Source: SbD1 sp963757915
GTDB lineage: Bacteria > Desulfobacterota > Syntrophobacteria > Syntrophobacterales > Syntrophobacteraceae
Length of the DNA: 64,000 nucleotides
Direction: 5' to 3'
NCBI GenBank assembly: GCA_963757915.1
Contig: CAVWTD010000004.1
Coordinates: forward strand, 62,001-126,000
This document shows positions 47,958 to 55,993 of this stretch, in pieces (position 1 is the stretch's first letter; each line of letters begins with the position of its first letter). The translations under genes were made by a program, and so were the position numbers. Below the pieces are notes generated by a model. The model saw only the letters and a program-made list of their open reading frames with translations. It was not told the DNA's origin and made no database searches.

Positions 47958-48177
47958 GGCGCAGATGCTTTTCTATCTCCGTGCGAATTGCCAAGTAGTG
48001 CCGATAGTCGTTGGTCCATTCGACAAAATCCACCGAATCTTCCATTAATCCCTTCTCGTATTTATTAAAAAAGTCTTCAGAAGACATTCCATGGCGGGTC
48101 TCATATATGCTAAGACGCTTGGCTATTGCGACCAGAGCATCAACGGGGGAGTTGTATTCGTTTCTTTCCTTTCGCAT
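47947..48177 (-). CDS. Antitoxin partner of the DUF6516 toxin
   Basis: 76 residues; ATG 48177 behind GAGGAAAAC. Helical: YNSPVDALVAIAKRLSIYET then SVDFVEWTNDYRHYLAIRTE. This is the small protein normally encoded just before DUF6516 genes. Overlaps the toxin start by 11 bp. Confidence 0.78.
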   Translation of the reverse strand: MRKERNEYNSPVDALVAIAKRLSIYETRHGMSSEDFFNKYEKGLMEDSVDFVEWTNDYRHYLAIRTEIEKHLRHVA

Positions 48178-48210
48178 GTTTTCCTCACCTTGAGTCAATT
48201 AAGGTAATCC

Positions 48211-48537
48211 CTATAATGAGAACAACTTTCGCAGGATCGATTTCAACCCGGCAATTTCTCCAGTTTCCAATGCACCCAGCCGTCTGGTAATATAATGTTT
48301 TTGTATCGTCGCCTGCTTGCCGAGCCTTATGAAGGATTCCGCCAGAAGACCACATCTCTGCCAATCAACGATTTTGTAGTCTGCTTCAGTCACATGCCTT
48401 TGAGTGGTTACTCTGGCAACGAGAACATCCTCGTCGCCGGAATCGTACATCACAATGCCGGGCCTTTTCGAAATACTATGAAGGTCAGTATGCGGGAATC
48501 CAATAAGGACGATATCGCCGAATCTATAGGGTGTCAT
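48211..48537 (-). CDS. MazF/PemK-like toxin (second module)
   Basis: 108 residues from the ATG at 48537: YRFGDIVLIGFPHTDLHSIS and RPGIVMYDSGDEDVLVARVT are the PemK/MazF fold, with KQATIQKHYITRRLGALETG in the C-terminal half. Start overlaps the upstream antitoxin by 14 bp. Separate from the 46.3 kb MazF (low similarity). Confidence 0.85.
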   Translation of the reverse strand: MTPYRFGDIVLIGFPHTDLHSISKRPGIVMYDSGDEDVLVARVTTQRHVTEADYKIVDWQRCGLLAESFIRLGKQATIQKHYITRRLGALETGEIAGLKSILRKLFSL

Positions 48538-48727
48538 AAATTGAATCTTTTTCGGGATACCCTGCCATAAACTCGGAAATCGTAAGTTTTTCCCACAGAG
48601 CGTCGTCATCATCCAGTAAAAGCATGACTCTAACCTTTGAATCCGATTTCAGCTTTTCTCTGAGATCATCGGGAATGGACAAATGCCCGTCCGGCAGGAT
48701 CTCAGCATAATATTCATATGCTTTCAT
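48524..48727 (-). CDS. Antitoxin of the second MazF/PemK module
   Basis: 67 residues: EYYAEILPDGHLSIPDDLREKLKSDSKVRVMLLL resembles AbrB/SpoVT-type swapped-hairpin DNA-binding antitoxins (an inference from the strand pattern), followed by a short tail (YPEKDSIYDTL) that could bind toxin. Located immediately before and overlapping the toxin. Confidence 0.7.
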   Translation of the reverse strand: MKAYEYYAEILPDGHLSIPDDLREKLKSDSKVRVMLLLDDDDALWEKLTISEFMAGYPEKDSIYDTL

Positions 48728-48893
48728 AGTCCACCTCCAACTTGTGGCTGACTAATCATATAGCGGAAGTAGCGGAAGCCTCATCTCAAAGCAAATCCGT
48801 CCGACCTATTCCATTCTTTTAACGTTTTTCAGTTCCAACTTGGAAGGTATTGAAGCTGGTGCAGAAAGTCAACGAAATTAAGAGAAGATGAGA

Positions 48894-48992
48894 GATTGAG
48901 GGATTGAGGGATTGAGGGATTGAGGGATTGACGGATTGAGGGATTGAGGGATTGAGGGATTGAGGGATTGAGGGATTGAGGGATTGAGGGAT
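48894..48992 (+). repeat. Period-8 tandem repeat GATTGAGG
   Basis: About 12 perfect units, one variant (GACGGATTG near 48930), followed by a TTTTTCAATTCCCCAATTGA block and CTTCCCG units shared with 35.3 kb and 51.1 kb. Fills most of the 48728-49092 gap. High slippage potential. Confidence 0.9.
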
Positions 48993-49092
48993 TTTTCAAT
49001 TCCCCAATTGATCGCTTCTGCTCCATGCTCCTTGCTTCCCGCTTCCCGCCAGGCCACGATCATCCGTGGATTACCCTGAAGCCCTCAGCTCC

Positions 49093-49407
49093 TCACGTAT
49101 AATCCGGCGTATGGTTGATTCCAAGGTCCCGGTCACGCATGCTTGCCTTCAATGCTTCATTGATGAGTGTCTGATAACCTCTTCCACCAGCCTGAGATTT
49201 AAAGTATGCAACCACCTCCGCATCCAGCAGGATGTTAACGCGCATCTTTCCCCTGGAGACGTGTTTACCGCCAAAACGTAAGGCAGCTCCTTTCATCTGT
49301 TCCTCTGTGATCTCAGGGATCTCTGAGGTATCGATATCCTCATCGCTCATAGCCTTGATGCGTTCCCACTCAGTCTGTGAGCCACTCAAAGTAGATTTTT
49401 TGCTCAT
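49093..49407 (-). CDS. brnA: BrnA family antitoxin
   Basis: 104 residues from ATG 49407: SDEDIDTSEIPEITEEQMKG (N-terminal BrnA helix) and RGKMRVNILLDAEVVAYFKS then GRGYQTLINEALKASM, a ribbon-helix-helix DNA-binding motif. BrnA represses brnTA and neutralises BrnT. It overlaps the deleted brnT by 38 bp. Confidence 0.88.
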   Translation of the reverse strand: MSKKSTLSGSQTEWERIKAMSDEDIDTSEIPEITEEQMKGAALRFGGKHVSRGKMRVNILLDAEVVAYFKSQAGGRGYQTLINEALKASMRDRDLGINHTPDYT

Positions 49408-49522
49408 GCTTTGTTGCCTTTCGTAAGGTGAAGCCCTCAAAGACCTCCTTTGCATCGACAAAATCGAAGCCATGGCTGATTATGTTGGCTCTACGCTTCT
49501 CTTCATCCCATGTGAATTCCAC
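49370..49522 (-). pseudogene. brnT: BrnT toxin with in-frame internal deletion
   Basis: Frame from GTG 49522: FTWDEEKRRANIISHGFDFV then DAKEVFEGFTL is the BrnT N-terminus, continuing directly into RKATKHEQKIYFEWLTD, the BrnT C-terminus. About 40 central residues normally separate them, so the gene carries an in-frame internal deletion (50 residues instead of about 90). The RNase core is lost, so the toxin should be inactive, leaving BrnA orphaned. Confidence 0.75.
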
Positions 49523-49710
49523 GGCTTCATTATATGTATGATTATGCAGATTTTAAAGAACAATTTCTGACGCCGTTCTCAAGTATCGCGGACGGGGTCG
49601 CGCCGACGCCGGATGGCCGCACGGGGGCCCGACCCCGTAGAAGTCCCGAAAAACGTTTGCGACCCCGAGGCACAAACTCACTTTTGAAAAACATTGCTCT
49701 ATATTTTTTT

Positions 49711-49858
49711 GAAGACAACCTGGTGTAAGGAGTTGGAAACAGCCATTTCTGTAAATCCTGTTAATCCTGTCTAAAAAAGCCTTTCTTTCCTTGGCCGGAC
49801 TATGCCCCGTTCTCTCCTTGACCGGACTATGCCCCGTCTCTGTGGTAGATTTGAGTTG
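49711..49858 (+). repeat. Dispersed repeat (family C), copy 2, with two 22-bp tags
   Basis: Matches 34207-34345 from CAACCTGGTGTAAGG through TTAATCCTGTCTAAAAAAGC; the CTCTGTG end is interrupted by two 22-bp tags (49788-49809, one mismatch; 49815-49836). Region 49523-49710 before it shows nothing recognisable. Confidence 0.75.
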
Positions 49859-49888
49859 CTGGGCTTGACCCGCCCCCGGAGGACGGTA

Positions 49889-50125
49889 CTATTGACCGAC
49901 ATGCCTGACCTCTGCGGGGATCTGCTCAATGAGCGCATTGCTGCCGGGGGGAATCTCTTTGCCAAGTTCCTCGTAGGAGGCCACCATCTCCTTGAGCGCA
50001 TCGCGCAGCATTGCCCGGCATTCCTCGATATCTCGACCTTCCGTTACTACCTCCGGCCACTCTAATAGCTGTCCCATGTAGCCGGAGGCGATCTTGGTGT
50101 ATTTAGCCGTGTAGCTCGTTTCCAT
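49889..50125 (-). CDS. hicB: HicB family antitoxin-like protein, orphan
   Basis: 78 residues: YTAKYTKIASGYMGQLLEWPEVVTEGRDIEECRAMLRDALKEM is the HicB-type partial RNase-H fold. ATG 50125 lies inside the dispersed repeat copy (50116-50293), whose frame runs on upstream without a stop (DAAKAEKDPFRMETS), so an N-terminally extended protein from the repeat is possible. No HicA toxin follows (49730-49890 shows none), so this is an orphan. Confidence 0.8.
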   Translation of the reverse strand: METSYTAKYTKIASGYMGQLLEWPEVVTEGRDIEECRAMLRDALKEMVASYEELGKEIPPGSNALIEQIPAEVRHVGQ

Positions 50126-50293
50126 CCGGAAAGGGTCCTTTTCCGCCTTGGCGGCGTCAATCTTCTGGTTTGCTTGTGCGGCGTACGCATGTACACCTCC
50201 GCGCAACCCCTCGATTTCCTTGCCAGGACGCAAAATGCCTCCTTTCCGACTCGGAAACCGCTAGTGTTCCATCAAGAGTTTCCGGATGGACAC
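50116..50293 (-). repeat. Dispersed repeat (family B), copy 2
   Basis: On the minus strand: GTCCATCCGGAAACTCTTGA (hairpin end), TAGCGGTTTCC, AAGGAGGCATTTT, GGCAAGGAAATCGAGGGGTT and CCCTTTCCGGATGGAAACG. Same elements in the same order as 31140-31334. Encodes PGKEIEGLRGGVHAYAAQAN in frame with hicB. Confidence 0.8.
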
Positions 50294-51782
50294 CAGCTCG
50301 TCATCCGAAGTCCCCAATCTCTTGCCGTCGAAATAGCGCCGGCTGAAAGCCATCAACCACAATTAATCAGAAAATACCGTCTGTCATTTGTTGATTATGT
50401 GGCCCTCAGAGACAAATATCAAGTATTTCGAGAAGAAGAGTGAAGGGTGAAGTGAAGAGATTTTGATCAGTGATTACACTGCAATTTAAATGGTGTGTGT
50501 GCTCCCTGCTTCCCGCTCCCTCTTCAGTTTGCCGCTTGTCGTTGCCGTTTCTATTGCCCTCGCGAAGCGATAGAACCAAGAGGAGTTATTTTTTCCCCGC
50601 TTCTCGTTGCCGTTTCTATTGCCCTCGCGAAGCGATAGAACCAAGAGGAGTTATTTTTTCCCCGCTTCTCGCTTCCTGCTCCCTGCTTCCCGCTCCCTCT
50701 TCAGTTTGCCGCTTCTCGTTGCCGTTTCTATTGCCCTCGCGAAGCGATAGAACCAAGAGGAGTTATTTTTTTCCGCTTCTCGCTTCCTGCTCCCTGCTTC
50801 CCGCTCCCTCTTCAGTTTGCCGCTTCTCGTTGCCGTTTCTATTGCCGGTTCTGGATGCCGCTTCTCGTCGTCGTTTGGCAAAGTTGATTCGCTCTGCGGT
50901 ACAATATTGGTCCAGGTAATAGGTCAGTGGTAAGAGGTAATGGGCAGTTCCCTAAGTGATAGGTGATGGGCCAGAGGGAAGAGGCAGGGCCAATGACCTC
51001 TCACCTCTCACCCCTTACCCGGCGAAGCCATTCATCACTCATCACTCATCATTCATCATTCATCATTCATCATTCCCCCTTCCCGCTTCACGCTTCCCGC
51101 TTCCCGCTTCCCGCTTCCCGCTTCACGCTTCCCGCTCCCTGCTCCTGTTACCACCTGTTATCGCAAAAAATCTAATCCAAAACTGTCAATTAAATCAGTT
51201 TGTTGTGCGATCAGCCCCTGCATTTGCCCTGTATTTACAGGAATTACAGTAAGCGAATGAAACTCTTTGACAAATGAATATGAGTACCGGATTTTCACTT
51301 TTAGGCTAACAACGGGGTCGGGCCTAATGCCATTAACTTAAGAGAAACATCCGCCCTTTCAACCCCTTACCACATTCGGGTTGCGGTAGCGGGGAAGGGT
51401 GAATGGTGAAGGTTGTCCGGACCGTGGCTCTTCCTCCGGTATTCCTGCCGGTCTCTTGAAAATTGACGACCCGGTTTATACAGAACTCGGTGTTATGCGC
51501 AGCATTGCACATAATTTGCCCAAATAGAAGCCCGGATGTCTGCTTCAGCAGCGGCCCCTTCGCGTCTTCGCGTCGCGTGAAACCAGGCTTCGCGCCTTTC
51601 CGCCTTCCGCCCTCCGCCCTCCGCCCTCCGTCTTCCGTCCTCAGCGTCTCCGCGTCTCCGCGTGAAACCAGGCTTTGTGCCTTTCCCTGCTCCCCACTCC
51701 CCACCCTCCTGCTTTCTTGCCTCCTCTTCGTGTGCTCTTCGTGCTTCGTGGTGAACGCTTACCCACGGAATACGCCGAGCCG
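50294..51782. other. Long low-complexity repeat region
   Basis: No credible gene in nearly 1.5 kb. 50520-50850 has three full copies and one partial copy of a unit GCCGTTTCTATTGCCCTCGC-GAAGCGATAGAACCAAGAGG-AGTTATTTTT, with CTTCCCG/CTTCCTG-type period-7 repeats between. 51030-51140 has TCATCAT and CTTCCCG heptamers. 51590-51740 has CTTCGTG and CTCCGCC runs. A plus-strand segment at 50316-50440 reads LIRKYRLSFVDYVALRDKYQ-VFREEE, possibly the remnant of a gene end. Confidence 0.75.
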
Positions 51783-52346
51783 CTATTTCCCGAGCATCTT
51801 GACTTTCAGATCTTTCTGAACGGGCTTTTCTCCGAGCCATATTCCGTAGAGGGCCTTTTTGAAATCCATGCCTTCGATCACCGATGAAGCTTTACCATTC
51901 ACGGATACCTCTACGCCCTTGCCCGGGACATAGGCGAAGTCATAGACATCGTGTTCGCGAAGCCCCTTGAATGTGCCGACAAAAGTATCGATCTTTGCTT
52001 TTAGCGGGGCTATGTCGCCTGTTGCGGTTTGCTTAAAAGCTTCCATAAACCCACCTGACATGTTGTCCTGGGTGACCATGAATGAAGTGATCTCGATCTT
52101 GACGTCAACAGGCTCGTCGGCAGCAACAATCGCTGCTGCATCAGCACTTTTCTGCTTAAGATAAAGGGCTACAACGTACACGTCAAAACCCATTGAGGTT
52201 CGCACGCCTCCGCCGTTGAAGGTAAGGTCCTGCCCGTTGACCTGCACCTTATCAGGCAGTTTCACCCCGCCGACATCGGCGGCAAATGCCGGCGCAGCCA
52301 GAAAAAATACTACGAACAGCGCGACAAAAGCTTTCTTAAGAATCAT
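51783..52346 (-). CDS. Chalcone isomerase-like exported protein
   Basis: 187 residues. Signal peptide MILKKAFVALFVVFFLAAPAFA, then the chalcone-isomerase-like fold (VGGVKLPDKVQVNGQDLTFN ... GFDVYVVALYL; KALYGIWLGEKPVQKDLKVKMLGK). Members of this bacterial family are periplasmic lipid- or ligand-binding proteins. ATG 52346 is behind AGGAGG with 6-nt spacing; it opposes the downstream end of the MaoC gene cluster on the same strand, which may be its operon. Confidence 0.83.
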   Translation of the reverse strand: MILKKAFVALFVVFFLAAPAFAADVGGVKLPDKVQVNGQDLTFNGGGVRTSMGFDVYVVALYLKQKSADAAAIVAADEPVDVKIEITSFMVTQDNMSGGFMEAFKQTATGDIAPLKAKIDTFVGTFKGLREHDVYDFAYVPGKGVEVSVNGKASSVIEGMDFKKALYGIWLGEKPVQKDLKVKMLGK

Positions 52347-52416
52347 GAAACCCTCCTTTTCTTTTTTGCTGAGATTAGAGGTCTTTAACTGCAATCATCC
52401 GTCGAGTCATCTTCCG

Positions 52417-53253
52417 TTACTCAACGACGGCGTAAGCCTGGCTGAGCACTGCGCCGCGGCCGGTGCGGGAACGGATAAGGTAACGGCCGCCCTTATCCTT
52501 CCATCCCTCCGTCACAAGAGTGTCGCCGGGATAGACCACTCCCGAGAAACGGGCTTTGAACTCCTTGAAACGGGCCGCATCTCCATCACAAGCGTTGAGG
52601 ACTATGGCCCTGGCTGCGTAACCGTAAGTGCACAGACCATGCAGGATAGGGCGGGGAAAACCTGCCATCCCGGCAAAATTTGGGTCCAGGTGCAGAGGGT
52701 TCAGGTCGCCGTTCAGGCGGTAGAGCGCCGCCTGGTTTTCCGGAATGTAATATGAGGCGGTAAAATCGGGCCGGGTCCCTTCGGGAATCTCGAGCCCTTC
52801 GGCCCTGGGTCCGGGGTCCCCGCCAAAGCCCCCGGCGCCCACATAAAAAACGCCGTGCTCGGCCTCGGCCAATAGCTCGCCCGTTTCAGTCTTTATCAGT
52901 AGGCGCCAGATAATCAGCGCTCCTTTGACCTTGTCGTAAATATTTGTGATTTCTCCCTCAACGAAGACTTTCCCCCCGGGTGGAATCGCGCGATGGAGTC
53001 TTACCGCTTCCTCTCCGTGAATAAACTTGGAAAGGTCGACCTTGACATCTTTAAAGAGTTCAAAAAACACGGCTGTGCCCATGACGGTGGCATAGCTCGG
53101 AAAGACCCTCAGCCCGCCTTCGGCATTCTCGTAAATAAATGGCAGTTCCGTTGTCTGCGCCCCGATGCTGAGCGCATATACGACAACGTCTTTCCACGTG
53201 TACTCGAAAGGGATCGGGCCGCATTTCCTGCCAATAAGGCCCAAATCAATCAT
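52417..53253 (-). CDS. MaoC-like (double hot-dog) enoyl-CoA hydratase
   Basis: 278 residues with two hot-dog halves. The N-terminal half (WKDVVVYALSIGAQTTELPFIYE) resembles an FAS1 MaoC N-domain; the C-terminal half carries the hydratase-2 motif YRLNGDLNPLHLDPNFAGMAG then FPRPILHGLCTYG, with catalytic Asp/His. Probably hydrates an (R)-type enoyl-CoA. Start 53253 is behind AGGAGTAATGC. Confidence 0.9.
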   Translation of the reverse strand: MIDLGLIGRKCGPIPFEYTWKDVVVYALSIGAQTTELPFIYENAEGGLRVFPSYATVMGTAVFFELFKDVKVDLSKFIHGEEAVRLHRAIPPGGKVFVEGEITNIYDKVKGALIIWRLLIKTETGELLAEAEHGVFYVGAGGFGGDPGPRAEGLEIPEGTRPDFTASYYIPENQAALYRLNGDLNPLHLDPNFAGMAGFPRPILHGLCTYGYAARAIVLNACDGDAARFKEFKARFSGVVYPGDTLVTEGWKDKGGRYLIRSRTGRGAVLSQAYAVVE

Positions 53254-53278
53254 GCATTACTCCTGATCGGCCGAAGAT

Positions 53279-54424
53279 CTATTTGGCAACCACGGTGGCC
53301 GGCAGTTTCCTGGTCAGGATGTCTACTGCCTCTTCCACCATCTCCTCCACGACCTGCCGCGCGGGCTTAATATCGTGGATCAGCCCTGACACCTGCCCGG
53401 CGAGACCACCGATATAGTCGGTCTTACCGGTCTTGACGAAGCCCCAAAGGAGCGCAGAAGAAACTAAGACCTGAGTAGGGAAAGGGAGGGGATCAAGGCC
53501 CGATTCGTCCCACAACCTGTGATACCCGTTCAAGCTCGCTCGTAATGTCTTACCGGTATAAGCAGTGCTGACACGGGTATCCTCATCGGTTGAATCCAGA
53601 ATCCGTTGCTTGTTGGCGTCTAATGCGCCTCCTTCAACAGTTGCCAGAAAACGCGTGCCAACCCAAACGCCTATGCAGCCTATGGCCAATGCCGCCGCAA
53701 GACCCCGGCCGTCTCCGATGCCGCCTGCGGCCAAGATCGGTACGGGCGCGGCAGCATCTATGGCCTGGGGCAGCAGGGCCATCGTGCCAATCCTTCCGGT
53801 ATGGCCTCCCCCTTCATGTCCCTGGGCCACAATGAGATCCAGGCCCGATTCAGCCATGCGGCGGGCATTCTTGGAATTACCCGTAATCCCGAGCACCTTC
53901 ATTCCGACTGAATGAGCTTCCTGCACCATGAAGCCGGGATTTCCGAGACCGGCGCAAAAAAGAGGGACCCGTTCCTCTATACATACCTGGATGGACTCTT
54001 TCGGACGGTTGGTGGTGGAATTCAATCTTATCATGACATCCACATCGGGGAGCCCCATCTCGGCCCTCACTTTCATGATCCACTCCCGATGGGGCGCCGG
54101 AATCTTCTTGAGCACCTCGCTTAGCGGCAGCTCGTTCGGGCCGCTGCTCGCTTGAGGCGCCACACTCTTTGGTAGAAGAAGATCCACGCCAAACGGTTTG
54201 TCTGTCTGCGCCTTTATCTCCCGAATGGCATCCCGGAGTTGCTCCACCGAAAAGCCGCTTCCTCCAAGGACCCCGAGCCCCCCAGCCTCCGACACGGCTA
54301 CAACCAGTTCCACAGGAGCGCCGGTATTTTCACCTATCAGCGTAGGACCCATCCCTGCGCTCAAAATTGGATATTCGATTCCCAACATGTCGCAAAGCTT
54401 TGTTTTCAGCGTTCGTTTTCCCAT
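53279..54424 (-). CDS. Nitronate monooxygenase family flavoprotein
   Basis: 381 residues. FMN-dependent TIM barrel (2-nitropropane dioxygenase/FabK type): PILSAGMGPTLIGE, GGLGVLGGSGFS, PFGVDLLLPKS, VAQGHEGGGHTGRIGTMALLPQ (catalytic HxGGH) and AAGGIGDGRGLAAALAIGC. In catabolic loci such proteins often act on CoA-linked or enoyl substrates rather than nitronate. It starts the divergent gene group facing the TetR gene; AAGGAG precedes the ATG at 54424. Confidence 0.9.
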   Translation of the reverse strand: MGKRTLKTKLCDMLGIEYPILSAGMGPTLIGENTGAPVELVVAVSEAGGLGVLGGSGFSVEQLRDAIREIKAQTDKPFGVDLLLPKSVAPQASSGPNELPLSEVLKKIPAPHREWIMKVRAEMGLPDVDVMIRLNSTTNRPKESIQVCIEERVPLFCAGLGNPGFMVQEAHSVGMKVLGITGNSKNARRMAESGLDLIVAQGHEGGGHTGRIGTMALLPQAIDAAAPVPILAAGGIGDGRGLAAALAIGCIGVWVGTRFLATVEGGALDANKQRILDSTDEDTRVSTAYTGKTLRASLNGYHRLWDESGLDPLPFPTQVLVSSALLWGFVKTGKTDYIGGLAGQVSGLIHDIKPARQVVEEMVEEAVDILTRKLPATVVAK

Positions 54425-54580
54425 TATTGTCTCCTTCCATCAGCAGAATGCCATTCAGTCGAAATTCGAAACCCAATTCCCTGCCGGTTAAACAGTTCAG
54501 GCCGCTGTCCTATCTCGACTGATTCACCGTTCGGTCATCGTCTGAGAATGTCATTTGGGAAAAAAATATTATTTACAATG

Positions 54581-54604
54581 ATTCGACTATCATGTTAGTC
54601 TAAT
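54581..54604. promoter_or_regulatory. Palindromic operator candidate in the divergent control region
   Basis: 24-bp palindrome ATT-C-GACTA-TCATGT-TAGTC-T-AAT with perfect GACTA/TAGTC arms. It lies between the nitronate monooxygenase start (minus) and the TetR gene start (plus), so it could be the autoregulatory site controlling both directions. Inference from position and symmetry. Confidence 0.65.
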
Positions 54605-54668
54605 CTTGTCAAGACCGGCAGACTATTTATCTCACCGCCTCATCGTCATTGAACGGGATTCGAATTCC

Positions 54669-55919
54669 ATGCAGTCAGTCAGCGGTCATATGAGCGATTA
54701 TGTTGAGCCGGCCCAGCGAAACGGCGCTGCCTCGGCGACAAGATGGAAGATCCTGGCGGCAGCCGAAGAAGTTATGTCGCAGAAGGGCTTCGCCGGTTCG
54801 TCCATTTCTGAGATCGCTCGTAGAGCGAGTGTGACTGATTCTGTTATTTACCAGTATTTTAAGGGCAAAGAAGATCTTCTGTTCGCGGTGCCCGGCGAAA
54901 AATTGAAAAACCAGCTGGCCCTTTTAAAAGAGCATCTGGCAGGGATCCCGGACGTGCAGAGCCAACTCCAAAAGGTTATATGGCTCCAACTCCGATACCA
55001 TGACGCCCACAGTGCTTATGCCCGATTGCTCCTCATGGAATGCCGGTCCTTTAAGGCGTTTTATTCCAGTCCTGCCTATGAGATCCTGCGCGAATACACC
55101 CGTATAGTGTCTTCAATATTGGCTCAGGGGGTCAAAGAAGGAAGATTTCGCGCTGATGCCCCCATTCGGCTTATGCGTGATGTGATTCTAGGGACCCTGG
55201 ACCTGGAAACCATCAACGCCCTGACAATCGCCGAACTGGAGTCGGGCGAGTCGGATTTCGAAGATGTGGTGAACCTGGTGGATTCGATGCTCGTGACGAA
55301 TAGTCCGCCGGAAGGCATACGGGTAAACCGTTTGGATGCCATAATCGAAGCGGCGAAGAAAGTCTTCGCGGAAAAAGACTTCGCCAAGGCGACCATATCC
55401 GAGATTGCCGGTCTGGCAGGCGTAGCGGATGGGACAATTTACGAGTACTTCCAAAGCAAGGAAGACATTCTTCTTTCCATAGCCGCAAATAGACTCGGCT
55501 CCTATCTGGAGAAGGCCGCCGGCGCATTCGACATCAAGAGCCCGGACCGCAAGCTTCGCAGACTGATCAAGCACCATTTTTCCAGTTTCTTGAGCGACCG
55601 GGAGTTCTTGAAGGTGTTTCTTCTGCGACTCCATATCAATGACAGGTTCTACAGGTCCAAGGCCTTTGAAATATTCCGCAGCTACTACAGAATAATAGAA
55701 GACGTCGTAGAGGAGGGGAAAGCCGCCGGTGTTTTTCGCGGCACGGTCAATTCCAGGGTATTCCGCAACATGTTTCTCGGGGCCTTTAGCCATATGTCCA
55801 TGCGATGGCTGGTATTACGCGAATCGGCTCACGTGGATAAGATGCAGGAGATTGAGCAGGTAACCGAACTTCTAACATCAGCGGTTATGGCGATCCCTGC
55901 TCACGAACGAACTCAATAA
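54669..55919 (+). CDS. Transcriptional regulator with two tandem TetR modules
   Basis: 416 residues from the ATG at 54669 (start not certain). Two complete TetR units in one chain: HTH1 TRWKILAAAEEVMSQKGFAG then ISEIARRASVTDSVIYQYFK; HTH2 LDAIIEAAKKVFAEKDFAKA then ISEIAGLAGVADGTIYEYFQ; each followed by a ligand/dimer domain (RYHDAHSAYARLLLMECRSF; HHFSSFLSDREFLKVFLLRL), similar to each other and to FadR/PsrA-type acyl-CoA-responsive regulators. A single chain could act as a TetR pseudo-dimer. Precedes the beta-oxidation genes on the same strand and may control them. Confidence 0.87.
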   Translation: MQSVSGHMSDYVEPAQRNGAASATRWKILAAAEEVMSQKGFAGSSISEIARRASVTDSVIYQYFKGKEDLLFAVPGEKLKNQLALLKEHLAGIPDVQSQLQKVIWLQLRYHDAHSAYARLLLMECRSFKAFYSSPAYEILREYTRIVSSILAQGVKEGRFRADAPIRLMRDVILGTLDLETINALTIAELESGESDFEDVVNLVDSMLVTNSPPEGIRVNRLDAIIEAAKKVFAEKDFAKATISEIAGLAGVADGTIYEYFQSKEDILLSIAANRLGSYLEKAAGAFDIKSPDRKLRRLIKHHFSSFLSDREFLKVFLLRLHINDRFYRSKAFEIFRSYYRIIEDVVEEGKAAGVFRGTVNSRVFRNMFLGAFSHMSMRWLVLRESAHVDKMQEIEQVTELLTSAVMAIPAHERTQ

Positions 55920-55993
55920 ATATCCAAGCGTGCGTTGCAGGGCCGAGAGCGGCAGATGGTTGCGACCGGACCCGCCGAAAGGAGTGACTGAGA

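Noticed and set aside
48894..48992. Possible CRISPR array
   Set aside because: Perfect 8-bp units without spacers; a simple microsatellite.
49771..50001. HicA-like toxin downstream of hicB
   Set aside because: The open frame on this strand is a shadow of hicB and repeat sequence; no HicA motif (GSHxxF/HP) found.
50520..50850. Possible CRISPR or tandem ncRNA genes
   Set aside because: Units are long, of varying spacing, and inter-unit sequence is itself a heptamer repeat; no cas genes seen.
50470..50919. 150-codon frame rich in Ser/Leu/Pro
   Set aside because: It is the translation of the repeated CTTCCCG/GCCGTTTCTATTGCC DNA units.
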